Positions 7,830 to 15,949 of a stretch of DNA of 50,340 bases are shown here, one piece after another (within the stretch, counting starts at the first letter, position 1; each line of letters opens with the position of its first letter). Below the pieces are notes generated by a model. It saw nothing but the letters and a program-made list of their open reading frames with translations, did not search any database and was not told the DNA's origin. The stretch covers positions 1-50,340 of the forward strand of contig NZ_JAFBEE010000021.1 in NCBI RefSeq assembly GCF_016908555.1. Reading direction: 5' to 3'. The position numbers and the translations under genes were made by a program. Source of the stretch: Alkaliphilus hydrothermalis (GTDB lineage: Bacteria > Bacillota > Clostridia > Peptostreptococcales > Natronincolaceae).

Positions 7830-9545
7830 ATGGAAGAAATAAAAAGAAGAATAGACATAGCTGCCGGTAGAATAAAACCTCAGTTGGTACTAAAGGGCGG
7901 TAAAGTCATCAATGTCTTCAGTGGAGAGGTTTACGAAGGAGATGTGGCGATTGATAATGGTAAAATTGTAGCCATTGGCGAGTATGAAGGGGAAAAGGAA
8001 GTTAATGTAATCGGCAAGATTGTCGCTCCTGGTCTAATTGATGGACATTTACATATTGAATCAGCAATGGTAACCCCCCCACAGTTTGCACGGGCTATTG
8101 TACCCCACGGCACCACCACCATCATAGCAGACCCCCATGAAATCGCCAATGTTTGTGGACAAGAGGGAATCAAATACATATTAGAGGCAAGAAAAGGACT
8201 ACCATTAAATATCTATGTGATGTTACCCTCCTGTGTACCCTCCACCTCCTTCGAAAGCTCTGGGGCTGTCTTGACAGCAGTAGAGCTGGGGGAAATGATT
8301 GGGGAGGATGGGGTACTGGGATTAGGAGAGATGATGAACTACCCAGGGGTAATCCATAAGGAGGAAGATGTCATTGCAAAATTAGAGATGGCAAAGGGTA
8401 AAATCGTCGATGGTCATGGACCGGAGCTGGTGGACAAAGATTTAGCAGCCTACGTAACGGCTGGGATCAGAACAGAACATGAGTGTTCTACGGTAGAAGA
8501 AATGCAAAGTCGTCTGAGGGCTGGGATGTATATCCTGATTCGAGAGGGGTCAGCCGCTAGAAACCTAAAGGAACTAGTCAAAGGAGTAAAGAAAGAAAAT
8601 GTTCGTCGTTGTCTTTTCTGTACAGATGACAAGCATCCAGAGGATTTATTGAGGGATGGACATATAGACCACAATATCCGTTTGGCCATCGGTGAGGGGA
8701 TGGACCCCATCATGGCGATTCAAATGGCTACAATTAATGCCGCCGAATGCTATGGGCTAAAAAATTTAGGGGCTATTGCACCAGGATATGATGCTGATTT
8801 GATTGTAGTAGATGGGCTGGAATCCTTCAATGTAGAAAAGGTGTTTAAAAAGGGTGAGCTGGTGGCGGAAGATAGCAAACCTTTATTTGATGTTGTAAAG
8901 TCTGACTATAGCAGGGTGGTTGATACCGTCAGGATTAAACCTGTGTCGGTGGAGGATCTAAGAATTCCTCTGGATTCCGATATTGTTAATGTCATCCGTC
9001 TCCTACCCCATAGTCTATTGACTGATGCAGTGGTAAGGAGGGTGTTGAAAAAGGATGGGTGCTTCCAATTCCATCCTAGCTTGGACATTTTGAAGATGGC
9101 GGTGGTGGAAAGACACAATGCCACAGGTAATATAGGGCTAGGGTTAGTAGAGGACTTTCAATTAAAGGGCGGTGCTATTGCCTCCACCATTGCCCATGAC
9201 TCCCACAATATCATTGTGATTGGTGATAATGACGGGGATATGCTAACCGCCATCAAGGAAGTATCAAACCATCAAGGTGGAATTGCGATTGTATCTAAAG
9301 GTAAGGTGTTGGAGAGCCTACCATTGCCAATAGCAGGGCTAATCTCCTTTGAAAACATGGAGGTGGTAAACCAACAACTTAATAGGATGTTAAGAATAGC
9401 CTACGAAGAGTTGGGGGTTAATCAAAATATTGATCCTTTTATGACCCTATCCTTTTTAGCTCTACCCGTAATTCCAGAGATTAAGCTGACGGATCAGGGA
9501 TTGTTTGATGTTAGTCAGTTTAAGTTTAAATCTTTGGAGGTTTAA
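7830..9545 (+). CDS. ade: Adenine deaminase
   Basis: Amidohydrolase-fold metalloenzyme converting adenine to hypoxanthine and ammonia in purine salvage. Visible signatures are VIGKIVAPGLIDGHLHIES with the HxH metal ligands, PHGTTTIIADPHEIANVCG, the FCTDDKHPEDL stretch and the C-terminal GGAIASTIAHDSHNI part of the AdeC family. Its 571 residues match B. subtilis AdeC. GGGGGGAT before ATG 7830 is the ribosome site. It is the last gene of the ddl-to-ade run. No purine riboswitch was seen in the 61 bases before it. Confidence 0.95.
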   Translation: MEEIKRRIDIAAGRIKPQLVLKGGKVINVFSGEVYEGDVAIDNGKIVAIGEYEGEKEVNVIGKIVAPGLIDGHLHIESAMVTPPQFARAIVPHGTTTIIADPHEIANVCGQEGIKYILEARKGLPLNIYVMLPSCVPSTSFESSGAVLTAVELGEMIGEDGVLGLGEMMNYPGVIHKEEDVIAKLEMAKGKIVDGHGPELVDKDLAAYVTAGIRTEHECSTVEEMQSRLRAGMYILIREGSAARNLKELVKGVKKENVRRCLFCTDDKHPEDLLRDGHIDHNIRLAIGEGMDPIMAIQMATINAAECYGLKNLGAIAPGYDADLIVVDGLESFNVEKVFKKGELVAEDSKPLFDVVKSDYSRVVDTVRIKPVSVEDLRIPLDSDIVNVIRLLPHSLLTDAVVRRVLKKDGCFQFHPSLDILKMAVVERHNATGNIGLGLVEDFQLKGGAIASTIAHDSHNIIVIGDNDGDMLTAIKEVSNHQGGIAIVSKGKVLESLPLPIAGLISFENMEVVNQQLNRMLRIAYEELGVNQNIDPFMTLSFLALPVIPEIKLTDQGLFDVSQFKFKSLEV

Positions 9546-9674
9546 TTTTACATCCTACGATCATCATAGCTAGTACCGTCTAATCTGAATGAATTTGTAT
9601 AGATTGGATATAAATAATATACATACTTATTATTAAACGTATTGCTACAAACCAATAGAAGGAAGGTGTATATA

Positions 9675-10772
9675 ATGAAGAAAATACTGAGTTTGCTATT
9701 AGGGATTTTTTTATCGGTAAATATATTGGGATGTCAGCCCAAAAATGAGGCAACTCCAACACCACCAGTAGATAATCCTCCTGTAGTGGCGGAGTATCCC
9801 TATGACAAATTACAGGAAGGGGATATAACAGGGGTTGAAGTGCTAAAAAATGGTGAAAAGAGCAAAGTGATAGAAGATGAAGTGGTCCTTCAAGAGATTG
9901 TTAGTCTTATTCAAGATGCTGAGTTTTTTGAAGTCAATAAAGACCAACCAGGAGAAGTGCAGTTGGGTATGGTTTTATATCTCCAACAAGAAATTCTTGA
10001 AAGTAATCAGATAAGTGTATCTTATGTTGGTGGAGGTAACAAGTTAGCTATTGGACCCAATGGACAGGAATATTTAATAGAGTCGCAGGAATTGGTGAAC
10101 TATATTCAAGACTATCAGCTAGGTAAAATTGTAATGGTAGAGGAAAAGGATATTTCTGAGGGGGCTAGGGCTTGGTTTGGTCAATTCCTACAGGAAAAGG
10201 GAGCCTATATTTATCAGCACCCCGATGCCACCTATGTTAAGGTGGTAACAGAGCAAAAGCCTACAGGGGGGTATCGTATTCACCTCAGAGCTTTTGAAGA
10301 GGTTGAGTATCCTCGACAAATAATAATTGAGATCAAAAAGCCAGGGGCCAATGAATTGGTGACGGAAGCCATTACTTTCCCAACAGCTTATTTTAAGATT
10401 GAATCCGATCAGGCGGACCAATATGAGATAAAAACCACAGATGGAGAAGTGTATCAATCAGAAAACAAGTTGATTTTTGCAGGTTTGGAAGCCCCACAAG
10501 AAAATTCAAAGATTGATAACCCTGTAAGGATGAAGGGGAAAATTATAGCCTTTGAGGGCGCCTTTGTGGTAAGGATATTGGATAAAGATGGAAAATTAAT
10601 CCATGAAGAAAATCTACAGGCGGATCATGGGGGGCCTAACTGGGGCACCTTTGATGTAGAAATTGGCTACCCTGAGCCAACAACCCCCCAAGGAAGTATA
10701 GAATTAGGGGAGTATAGTGCGAAGGACGGAACTTATCAGCTACGGGAAAAAATTGAGGTGAGATTTAAGTAG
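9675..10772 (+). CDS. Lipoprotein with PrcB-like and Gmad2-like domains
   Basis: A 365-residue exported lipoprotein. KKILSLLLGIFLSVNILGC is a lipoprotein signal with Cys as the lipidated residue, then a Pro/Thr-rich linker. About residues 160-240 (GAYIYQHPDATYVKVV, KPTGGYRIHL) resemble the PrcB C-terminal domain (protease-complex subunit family), and the last 90 residues (NPVRMKGKIIAFEGAFVVRI) resemble the Gmad2 immunoglobulin-like domain of spore/cell-surface proteins. ATG 9675 is chosen over the upstream ATG 9642 because AAGGAAGGTG sits just before it. Function is unknown; an extracytoplasmic binding or inhibitor role is inference. Confidence 0.75.
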   Translation: MKKILSLLLGIFLSVNILGCQPKNEATPTPPVDNPPVVAEYPYDKLQEGDITGVEVLKNGEKSKVIEDEVVLQEIVSLIQDAEFFEVNKDQPGEVQLGMVLYLQQEILESNQISVSYVGGGNKLAIGPNGQEYLIESQELVNYIQDYQLGKIVMVEEKDISEGARAWFGQFLQEKGAYIYQHPDATYVKVVTEQKPTGGYRIHLRAFEEVEYPRQIIIEIKKPGANELVTEAITFPTAYFKIESDQADQYEIKTTDGEVYQSENKLIFAGLEAPQENSKIDNPVRMKGKIIAFEGAFVVRILDKDGKLIHEENLQADHGGPNWGTFDVEIGYPEPTTPQGSIELGEYSAKDGTYQLREKIEVRFK

Positions 10773-10792
10773 TGTTGGTGGATTTATCAAAG

Positions 10793-10844
10793 AACTAAAG
10801 AGGAAGGGGCTTGGATATCTCCAATAGCTCCTTCCTTTTTTAGT
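10793..10844. terminator. Bidirectional terminator between converging genes
   Basis: AGGAAGGGGCT (10801-10811) pairs with AGCTCCTTCCT (10826-10836); the outer flanks AACTAAAG and TTTTTTAGTT extend the stem. It serves the lipoprotein gene on + and the DUF4097 gene on -. Confidence 0.85.
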
Positions 10845-11646
10845 TTAAGATAAAGTCTCCTGTAATTGACTGGAGTTTTATTTTAGCTTTATTTGACTCT
10901 ATGTTTGTGGAAGAACCAATCGGGAAAGAAGTGTTGAACTTTCCTGTGATGGTTTGGTGGGATAACGATATTTCCTCCTTAACATGTCCTTTGATTTCAG
11001 TATTGCCTGTTGTTGAGGAGATGTGAAGGTCTTTGAAATCCCTGTTCAGGTTGATTTTTATATCCCCAGAAATGGTTTCTATTTTAACGCTTCCCTTTGC
11101 TTCTTCAACCTCAACTTTACCTGATACAGACTTAATAACGCTAGTCTTTGCTAATAGCTGGTGTAGGTGGAGGTCACCAGAGATCCCCTCTAGATAAAGT
11201 TCTCCTGCATTTAACTCCTTAATCTTAACAGGACTACAAATAGTTTGTAGATTGATTTTTTTCTGATAGCTGTTGGGTATGAAGAGACTAAAACTAAGAT
11301 TTTCGATGTGGCCATATCCCAAGCCCTCTAGATGAAGAAGATTAGATGTCAGCATACCATCCTTGAATGAAGCGACTTTGATTGCAGGAAGATCTGGGTC
11401 TGTGTTAGTAAGGGCCCCCTTGAGTCTAATTAAGAGATCATCCCCTGTTGTAGAGTATATCTCTATTTTGCTTCTTCGAGCATTGATGGAAATCTCTTGA
11501 ATGTTTTTGATAGAATAATGTTCCTCGACGTCTACTAGGTGATTGTAAATAATTCTTTCAATGACGTCGGTGGGGACTGCCCCAGAGGAATTCTTAACAA
11601 AGGGTAAAGATCTCTTTTTCTTGTTTTGATTAACATGGATATCCAT
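10840..11646 (-). CDS. DUF4097-type beta-repeat protein
   Basis: A 268-residue protein with repeated short beta-strand units around the pattern SISGDIKI / SVSGKVEV / SITGDFIL, typical of DUF4097/LiaG-like putative adhesin domains. The N-terminus (IHVNQNKKKRSL) is basic with no signal peptide or membrane helix, so it appears cytosolic. A GGAGG site lies upstream of ATG 11646 (minus strand). Its last bases overlap the shared terminator. Relatives often occur in cell-envelope stress operons; here it stands alone and its role is unknown. Confidence 0.75.
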   Translation of the reverse strand: MDIHVNQNKKKRSLPFVKNSSGAVPTDVIERIIYNHLVDVEEHYSIKNIQEISINARRSKIEIYSTTGDDLLIRLKGALTNTDPDLPAIKVASFKDGMLTSNLLHLEGLGYGHIENLSFSLFIPNSYQKKINLQTICSPVKIKELNAGELYLEGISGDLHLHQLLAKTSVIKSVSGKVEVEEAKGSVKIETISGDIKINLNRDFKDLHISSTTGNTEIKGHVKEEISLSHQTITGKFNTSFPIGSSTNIESNKAKIKLQSITGDFILN

Positions 11647-11966
11647 TAAAATAAGCCTCCATTATACTATATTCTAGGTAATCTTTGAAAAAATCTTTCT
11701 TTCATCACTGTAAATATCAATATCCCTACGTTTATATATACTCAGAGTCGTTATAAACTATTGTGCTACCGTTCCTTGGCTGATGTATTATATATTAGAA
11801 AAAAAGTAGTAAATTCCTGCTTAATTAATGAAAAATATTCTCTTACGCTGTTATTTACTGTATTTATGCTGTAGGACATTCGTCTGCTACCTTCATTGTT
11901 TTCTCTTGTACCATAGAAAACTTCTGATATAATAAAACATAGTAGATTAACGATAGGAGGATATTT
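11647..11966. other. Intergenic region between divergent genes
   Basis: About 320 AT-rich bases between the DUF4097 gene and the small membrane protein gene. I see only the promoter at 11906-11933. A 74-codon minus-strand frame (11766-11990) has no convincing ribosome site and overlaps the promoter and the next gene start, so I do not call it. Confidence 0.6.
11906..11933 (+). promoter_or_regulatory. Sigma-A promoter with extended -10
   Basis: TTGTAC (11906-11911), 16-base spacer, and TGATATAAT whose TATAAT is 11928-11933 (TGn extension). It lies 33 bases before ATG 11967. Confidence 0.7.
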
Positions 11967-12311
11967 ATGGATCAAGAAAGAAAAGAACATATTTTAAAGT
12001 CCTATAGCTTAGGAAGAAAACGATATATATTTGTACATGGGGTTTTTAATTGGGGATTGAGTACTGCGTTGATTTATAGGGCCTTCATACTGGTTGCAAC
12101 CCATGGATGGTCTTTGGGAGAAGTTGCAAGGGGTATATTTACGTGGGAAACACTAAAGGCAATAGGTCTATTTGGATGGGTAGGACTGCTGTTTGGTCAC
12201 TTTATGTGGAAATGGATTGAAAAGCAAGCTAACGCCATACAATCAGAAGCTGCTAGTGGAATTAAAAAAGAAGCTAGAGGCCTAAAAGGTAAGAATAAAA
12301 AGAAACAATAA
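11967..12311 (+). CDS. Small membrane protein, paralogue of the one at 14031
   Basis: A 114-residue protein with two or three hydrophobic segments (about 20-44 and 62-84) and a basic C-terminal tail ending KGKNKKKQ. The N-terminal part reads GRKRYIFVHGVFNWG and the last helix ends GHFMWKWIEKQ; the product of the gene at 14031 shares the arrangement KYILQHGILYWG ... GSFSWRLNEKEW. GGAGG stands 7 bases before ATG 11967 and a good sigma-A promoter before that. It is a single-gene unit. Function is unknown. Confidence 0.75.
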   Translation: MDQERKEHILKSYSLGRKRYIFVHGVFNWGLSTALIYRAFILVATHGWSLGEVARGIFTWETLKAIGLFGWVGLLFGHFMWKWIEKQANAIQSEAASGIKKEARGLKGKNKKKQ

Positions 12312-12313
12312 AA

Positions 12314-12345
12314 AGGTGTCCTTAAGGACACCTCTATATATTGTA
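12314..12345. terminator. Palindromic hairpin, probable bidirectional terminator
   Basis: AGGTGTCCTTAAGGACACCT (12314-12333) is a perfect 20-base palindrome. On the minus strand it is followed by TTTTTATTG, a good U-tract for the small minus-strand gene ending at 12334; on the plus strand the following bases are weaker. Confidence 0.75.
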
Positions 12346-12495
12346 GTTACAGGAACCGTTATTGAAGGAAGTTGGAGAAGAGAGAGATGATTCCTGAGGA
12401 TGTTTATTCTTATTCTCTTGATAAATACTATATACAGTAATGGCTAATAATAAAATTAAGGTAAATATAAATAGTCGAACTTTATCTTGTTTCAT
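12334..12495 (-). CDS. Small single-helix membrane peptide (53 residues)
   Basis: A short frame on the minus strand: ATG at 12495-12493, stop TAG at 12336-12334. The predicted peptide starts MKQDKVRLFIFTLILLLAIT: a charged N-terminus, one hydrophobic helix (about residues 8-25) and a polar Ser/Asn-rich tail ending NNGSCNYNI. GGAGG lies 6 bases before the ATG and a palindromic terminator with a T-run begins right after the stop, which together support a real gene. The single Cys near the C-terminus and the topology suggest an exported tail. I recognise no family. Confidence 0.6.
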   Translation of the reverse strand: MKQDKVRLFIFTLILLLAITVYSIYQENKNKHPQESSLSSPTSFNNGSCNYNI

Positions 12496-12671
12496 AATCA
12501 GCCTCCAATCTTTCTATTCTAGAATATAGTGATTTAGATATGTATACGACGATAGAGGTGGAAATATACGTATAAAAACATTATAACTTACATAAGGGAG
12601 ATAAAAAAGGAAAAATATACTACAATATAAGACACAAAACAACAATTAACTGCAAAAATAGGAGGAACAGT

Positions 12672-13832
12672 ATGGATAAAATACAATTGATTGCTACAGC
12701 TGCCTTTGGATTGGAAGCAGTGGTGGCAAGGGAAATCAAAGATTTAGGTTATGAGGACGTACAAGTAGATAACGGAAAAGTCACCTTTACGGCAGACTTA
12801 ATGGGGATTTGTAAAAGTAACCTATGGTTAAGAACTGCTGACCGTGTCCTATTAAAGGTGGGGGAATTCAAAGCTAGAACCTTTGATGAATTATTTGAAA
12901 AGACAAAAGCCCTACCTTGGGGAGATTGGATTCCAGAGGATGGGGAATTTCCTGTAGATGGAAAATCCATCCGCTCTCAGCTTGCCAGTGTACCCGACTG
13001 CCAAGCCATTGTTAAAAAAGCAGTGGTGGAGAAAATGAAGCTAAAATACAAAAGGGATTGGTTTGAAGAGACTCAGGGAAGATATCGTATCGAAGTAGCG
13101 TTATTAAATGATATTGCAACATTAACCATCGACACCAGTGGAGCAGGACTACATAAACGGGGATATCGTACTCTATCAAATAAAGCACCTCTAAAGGAAA
13201 CCCTAGCGGCGGCACTAATTATGTTAAGCTATTGGAATCCTGACAGGGTTTTAATAGACCCCTTCTGTGGCTCGGGAACAATACCTATCGAAGCAGCCAT
13301 GATTGGAAAAAATATCGCTCCAGGAATGAATCGTTCTTTCTCGGCGGAGGAATGGCCGGTGATTCCAAAGGAATTTTGGAGGGACGCAAGAAAAGAAACC
13401 CATGACTTAGCTGAGTGGGATAGACCTTTAAGAATTTATGGTTCAGATGCAGACGGTGAAGTTTTAAAACTTGCGAGATATCATATTGAAGAAGCCATGT
13501 TGGAGGATGAAATACATGTACAAAAGCTACCTGTACAGGAACTAGCCTCCCGTTTTGAGTATGGATGTATTGTATGTAATCCCCCTTATGGAGAACGTCT
13601 TGGGGAAAGGGAAGAGGTAGAAAAGCTTTATCGCGACATGGGCAAGGTCTTTGGAAAGATGGACACTTGGTCCCACTACATCATCACCTCCAACCCAGAA
13701 TTTGAAAATCTATATGGAAAAAAAGCAGACAGAAGAAGAAAACTCTACAATGGTCGTATTGAATGTACCTATTATCAGTACTATGGTCCAAGACCACCGA
13801 GACAGACTAAGAAGGAAGATGGGGAAGAGTAA
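12672..13832 (+). CDS. THUMP-domain class I SAM-dependent RNA methyltransferase (RlmL/YpsC-like)
   Basis: Likely 23S rRNA guanine-N2 methyltransferase of the YpsC / RlmL N-terminal family. A THUMP RNA-binding domain covers about residues 50-155, followed by the methyltransferase: DPFCGSGTIPIEAAMIG (SAM motif I), SDADGEVLKLA, and the catalytic NPPYGERLGE. The length of 386 is normal for the single-function Gram-positive form. AGGAGG lies before ATG 12672. A terminator at 13877 closes the unit. The target base is inferred from the family. Confidence 0.88.
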   Translation: MDKIQLIATAAFGLEAVVAREIKDLGYEDVQVDNGKVTFTADLMGICKSNLWLRTADRVLLKVGEFKARTFDELFEKTKALPWGDWIPEDGEFPVDGKSIRSQLASVPDCQAIVKKAVVEKMKLKYKRDWFEETQGRYRIEVALLNDIATLTIDTSGAGLHKRGYRTLSNKAPLKETLAAALIMLSYWNPDRVLIDPFCGSGTIPIEAAMIGKNIAPGMNRSFSAEEWPVIPKEFWRDARKETHDLAEWDRPLRIYGSDADGEVLKLARYHIEEAMLEDEIHVQKLPVQELASRFEYGCIVCNPPYGERLGEREEVEKLYRDMGKVFGKMDTWSHYIITSNPEFENLYGKKADRRRKLYNGRIECTYYQYYGPRPPRQTKKEDGEE

Positions 13833-13876
13833 CGTAGGACTAAAAAAGAAACATTGATAAATAATGAAAGTTTTTT

Positions 13877-13915
13877 AAAAACACTCTATTGATATTATTC
13901 GGTAGGGTGTTTTTA
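13877..13915 (+). terminator. Rho-independent terminator
   Basis: AAAACACTCTA (13877-13887) pairs with TAGGGTGTTTT (13903-13913, one G-U pair), followed by TTTT region; it follows the RNA methyltransferase gene. Confidence 0.8.
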
Positions 13916-14030
13916 TGTGGGGCAAATGAAAAAGGATAGATTATAGAGGAAATTGGAAATATTTATAGAATTTTACTAAAAGCACTTTGGAAAATGGGAA
14001 ATTATTCTATAGATAGAAGGAGCTAATGAT

Positions 14031-14312
14031 ATGAATTGCAAGCAGTTGGATAGATGGAGAAAAATACGTGAAAAAGGAAAGGTGAAGTATATACTTCAGC
14101 ATGGCATTTTATATTGGGGAATCCCTATGGGGATATTTATTGTATTCTTTAGCACAATCAAAGATGATGGAATCCAATATTTCAGCAGTTGGATAATTAT
14201 TGCAGTACACTTTATAATTGGTATCCTATATGGTTTAATAATTGGAACAGTCTATGGTTCTTTTTCATGGAGATTAAATGAGAAAGAATGGCTTAAGAAA
14301 ATAAAATATTAG
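14031..14312 (+). CDS. Small membrane protein, paralogue of the one at 11967
   Basis: A 93-residue protein with two hydrophobic segments (about 25-44 and 52-77). It shares with the product at 11967 a basic N-terminus, the motif KYILQHGILYWG and a final W-[KR]-x-x-E segment. AAGGAGCT precedes ATG 14031. The two genes flank the RNA methyltransferase unit. Function is unknown. Confidence 0.7.
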   Translation: MNCKQLDRWRKIREKGKVKYILQHGILYWGIPMGIFIVFFSTIKDDGIQYFSSWIIIAVHFIIGILYGLIIGTVYGSFSWRLNEKEWLKKIKY

Positions 14313-14378
14313 CAATGGATGGTACAGCTTGTTTTAATATAAAACCGAAGTATTTATTATACTAAAGGGGGAAATCAA

Positions 14379-15179
14379 ATGGATTTATACAACACATCAG
14401 CACTATTCAATCAAAATATGTCTAAAGAGCAACAGGACAAATTTCAAGAGTTCTACAAAAAAGTATTCAGTGAATATGACATCACCACCATTCACGATTG
14501 CTCTGTCGGGGCAGGGGGGACTACCATACCCTTTGCAAGACTTGGATATCAAGTATCAGGTTCTGACTTAAGCGAAAACCTACTAAACAAAGCAAAGGAA
14601 AACTTTAAAAGAGAAGGATATGATGTGGAACTTTTCCCATGTGATTTTAGAAAACTGGGGGAGGTATTACCCAATACATACGATTGCATCATTTCAACGG
14701 GAAATTCTTTGCCCCATGTGAATAATCAAGACGTGCATGAGTTTATTAAGAATATTGCTACCAAAATCAATAAAGATGGGCTTTTATTCTTGGACATGAG
14801 AAACTGGGATAAGATTCTGAAGGAAAGACCAATATTCAGTGCAAGGGACCCATTGGTGATGACGGCTGAGGAGCATGTAAGTCTTTATCAAATATGGAAT
14901 TGGCATGACGATCTATCCGTGGATTTTATCTTCGTCTCTTCTACAGATAGACAGGGGAAGCATGAAAAAACATCCATCTTGAGTGCACCCACCTACTATC
15001 CGTTGAAGTTTGAGGCTTATGAGAAGATGCTAAATGATAATGGATTTGAAGTAAAGAGTTGCTTTGATGTTGATGGTCTATGGTTTAAGCCTCAAAATGA
15101 AGAAATGAAGACGGGAAATTTTCAAGAGGATTTTGATAACATTGGTTGGTATGCCGTTCTTGCACAAAAAGTGAAGTGA
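14379..15179 (+). CDS. Class I SAM-dependent methyltransferase
   Basis: A 266-residue soluble methyltransferase. Motif I is CSVGAGGTTIPFARLG, followed by the acidic SAM-binding SGSDLSENLL and motif IV-like DCIISTGNSLPHV. The form resembles small-molecule methyltransferases such as the glycine/sarcosine N-methyltransferase group, but substrate cannot be assigned. AAGGGGG lies before ATG 14379. It is followed after 38 bases by the phosphatase gene and may be co-transcribed with it. Confidence 0.8.
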   Translation: MDLYNTSALFNQNMSKEQQDKFQEFYKKVFSEYDITTIHDCSVGAGGTTIPFARLGYQVSGSDLSENLLNKAKENFKREGYDVELFPCDFRKLGEVLPNTYDCIISTGNSLPHVNNQDVHEFIKNIATKINKDGLLFLDMRNWDKILKERPIFSARDPLVMTAEEHVSLYQIWNWHDDLSVDFIFVSSTDRQGKHEKTSILSAPTYYPLKFEAYEKMLNDNGFEVKSCFDVDGLWFKPQNEEMKTGNFQEDFDNIGWYAVLAQKVK

Positions 15180-15217
15180 TAATTTGTAAGTAATCGACAT
15201 AAAGGAGACGATATGCA

Positions 15218-15772
15218 ATGATTACGAATATCTATTTTGTTAGACACGCCCATTCCACCTATACACCAGATGAGTTAAATAGACCCTTATCGGAAAGTGG
15301 ATTAAAGGATGCTAGAAAAGTTACTCAATTGCTTTCAGAAGAGAACATAACCCATGTTGTATCCAGTCCCTACAAACGGGCTATTCAAACTGTTGAAGGG
15401 ATAGCAAAAGAACTGGGATTAAATATTTTAATAGAGGATGACTTTAGGGAACGAAGGTTGGCGGATCATTCGGTTGATCATTTCGAAGAGGTAATCTTAA
15501 GGTATTGGGAGGATTTTAATTTTCACCTTTCTGGTGGGGAGTCAGGCTATGGGGCTCAAGAAAGGGGTATAAAGTCTCTTGAATCTATTTTGGATAGTTA
15601 TCGTGGAGGCAATATCGTTATTGGAACCCATGGCAACATTATGGTATTAATGATGAACTATTACGACCCACAATATCATTATGATTTTTGGAGAAATTTA
15701 GATATGCCCGATATATACAAGTTGAGTTTTGAAGATAAAAAGCTCTTGGAAGTAAAACGTATTTGTACTTAA
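15218..15772 (+). CDS. Histidine phosphatase (phosphoglycerate mutase-like) family protein
   Basis: A 184-residue enzyme of the branched histidine phosphatase family. VRHAHSTYTPDE holds the catalytic RHx motif (His at about residue 10, here RHA instead of the commoner RHG), SSPYKRAIQTVEG gives the second phosphate-binding Arg, and GTHGNIM the second catalytic His. Substrate is unknown: cobalamin phosphatase, generic sugar phosphatase and nucleotide phosphatase are all possible. AAGGAGACG lies before ATG 15218. A terminator follows immediately. Confidence 0.85.
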   Translation: MITNIYFVRHAHSTYTPDELNRPLSESGLKDARKVTQLLSEENITHVVSSPYKRAIQTVEGIAKELGLNILIEDDFRERRLADHSVDHFEEVILRYWEDFNFHLSGGESGYGAQERGIKSLESILDSYRGGNIVIGTHGNIMVLMMNYYDPQYHYDFWRNLDMPDIYKLSFEDKKLLEVKRICT

Positions 15773-15780
15773 AAACCAAG

Positions 15781-15815
15781 CCCCTACGACAAGCAAATTA
15801 CTCGTAGGGGTCTTT
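15781..15815. terminator. Terminator hairpin between converging genes
   Basis: CCCCTACGA (15781-15789) pairs with TCGTAGGGG (15802-15810), followed by TCTTTAG on plus; on the minus strand the stem is followed by a T-rich run, so it can serve the minus-strand genes too. Confidence 0.85.
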
Positions 15816-15826
15816 AGTACCCTAAA

Positions 15827-15931
15827 TTATTTTATTTTTTTATAGAGCTTATATCCTAATAAAAATAGAAAAATAATTAACAATGTATTAATCACTTGCA
15901 AAATAAAATTTAATATAACATATCTCTCCAT
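15827..15931 (-). CDS. Tiny single-helix membrane peptide (34 residues)
   Basis: Minus-strand frame from ATG 15931-15929 to TAA 15829-15827. The peptide MERYVILNFILQVINTLLII continues as one long hydrophobic helix and ends with the basic tail YKLYKKIK. A GCGAGGGA ribosome site sits 6 bases before the ATG, only 18 bases after the stop of the HAD gene, and a terminator begins just past its own stop. That arrangement supports a second gene in the HAD operon. No family is recognised. Confidence 0.5.
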   Translation of the reverse strand: MERYVILNFILQVINTLLIIFLFLLGYKLYKKIK

Positions 15932-15949
15932 ATAAATCCCTCGCTTTTC

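Noticed and set aside
11766..11990. 74-codon minus-strand frame between DUF4097 and the small membrane protein gene
   Set aside because: No ribosome site, overlaps a good sigma-A promoter and the start of the next gene.
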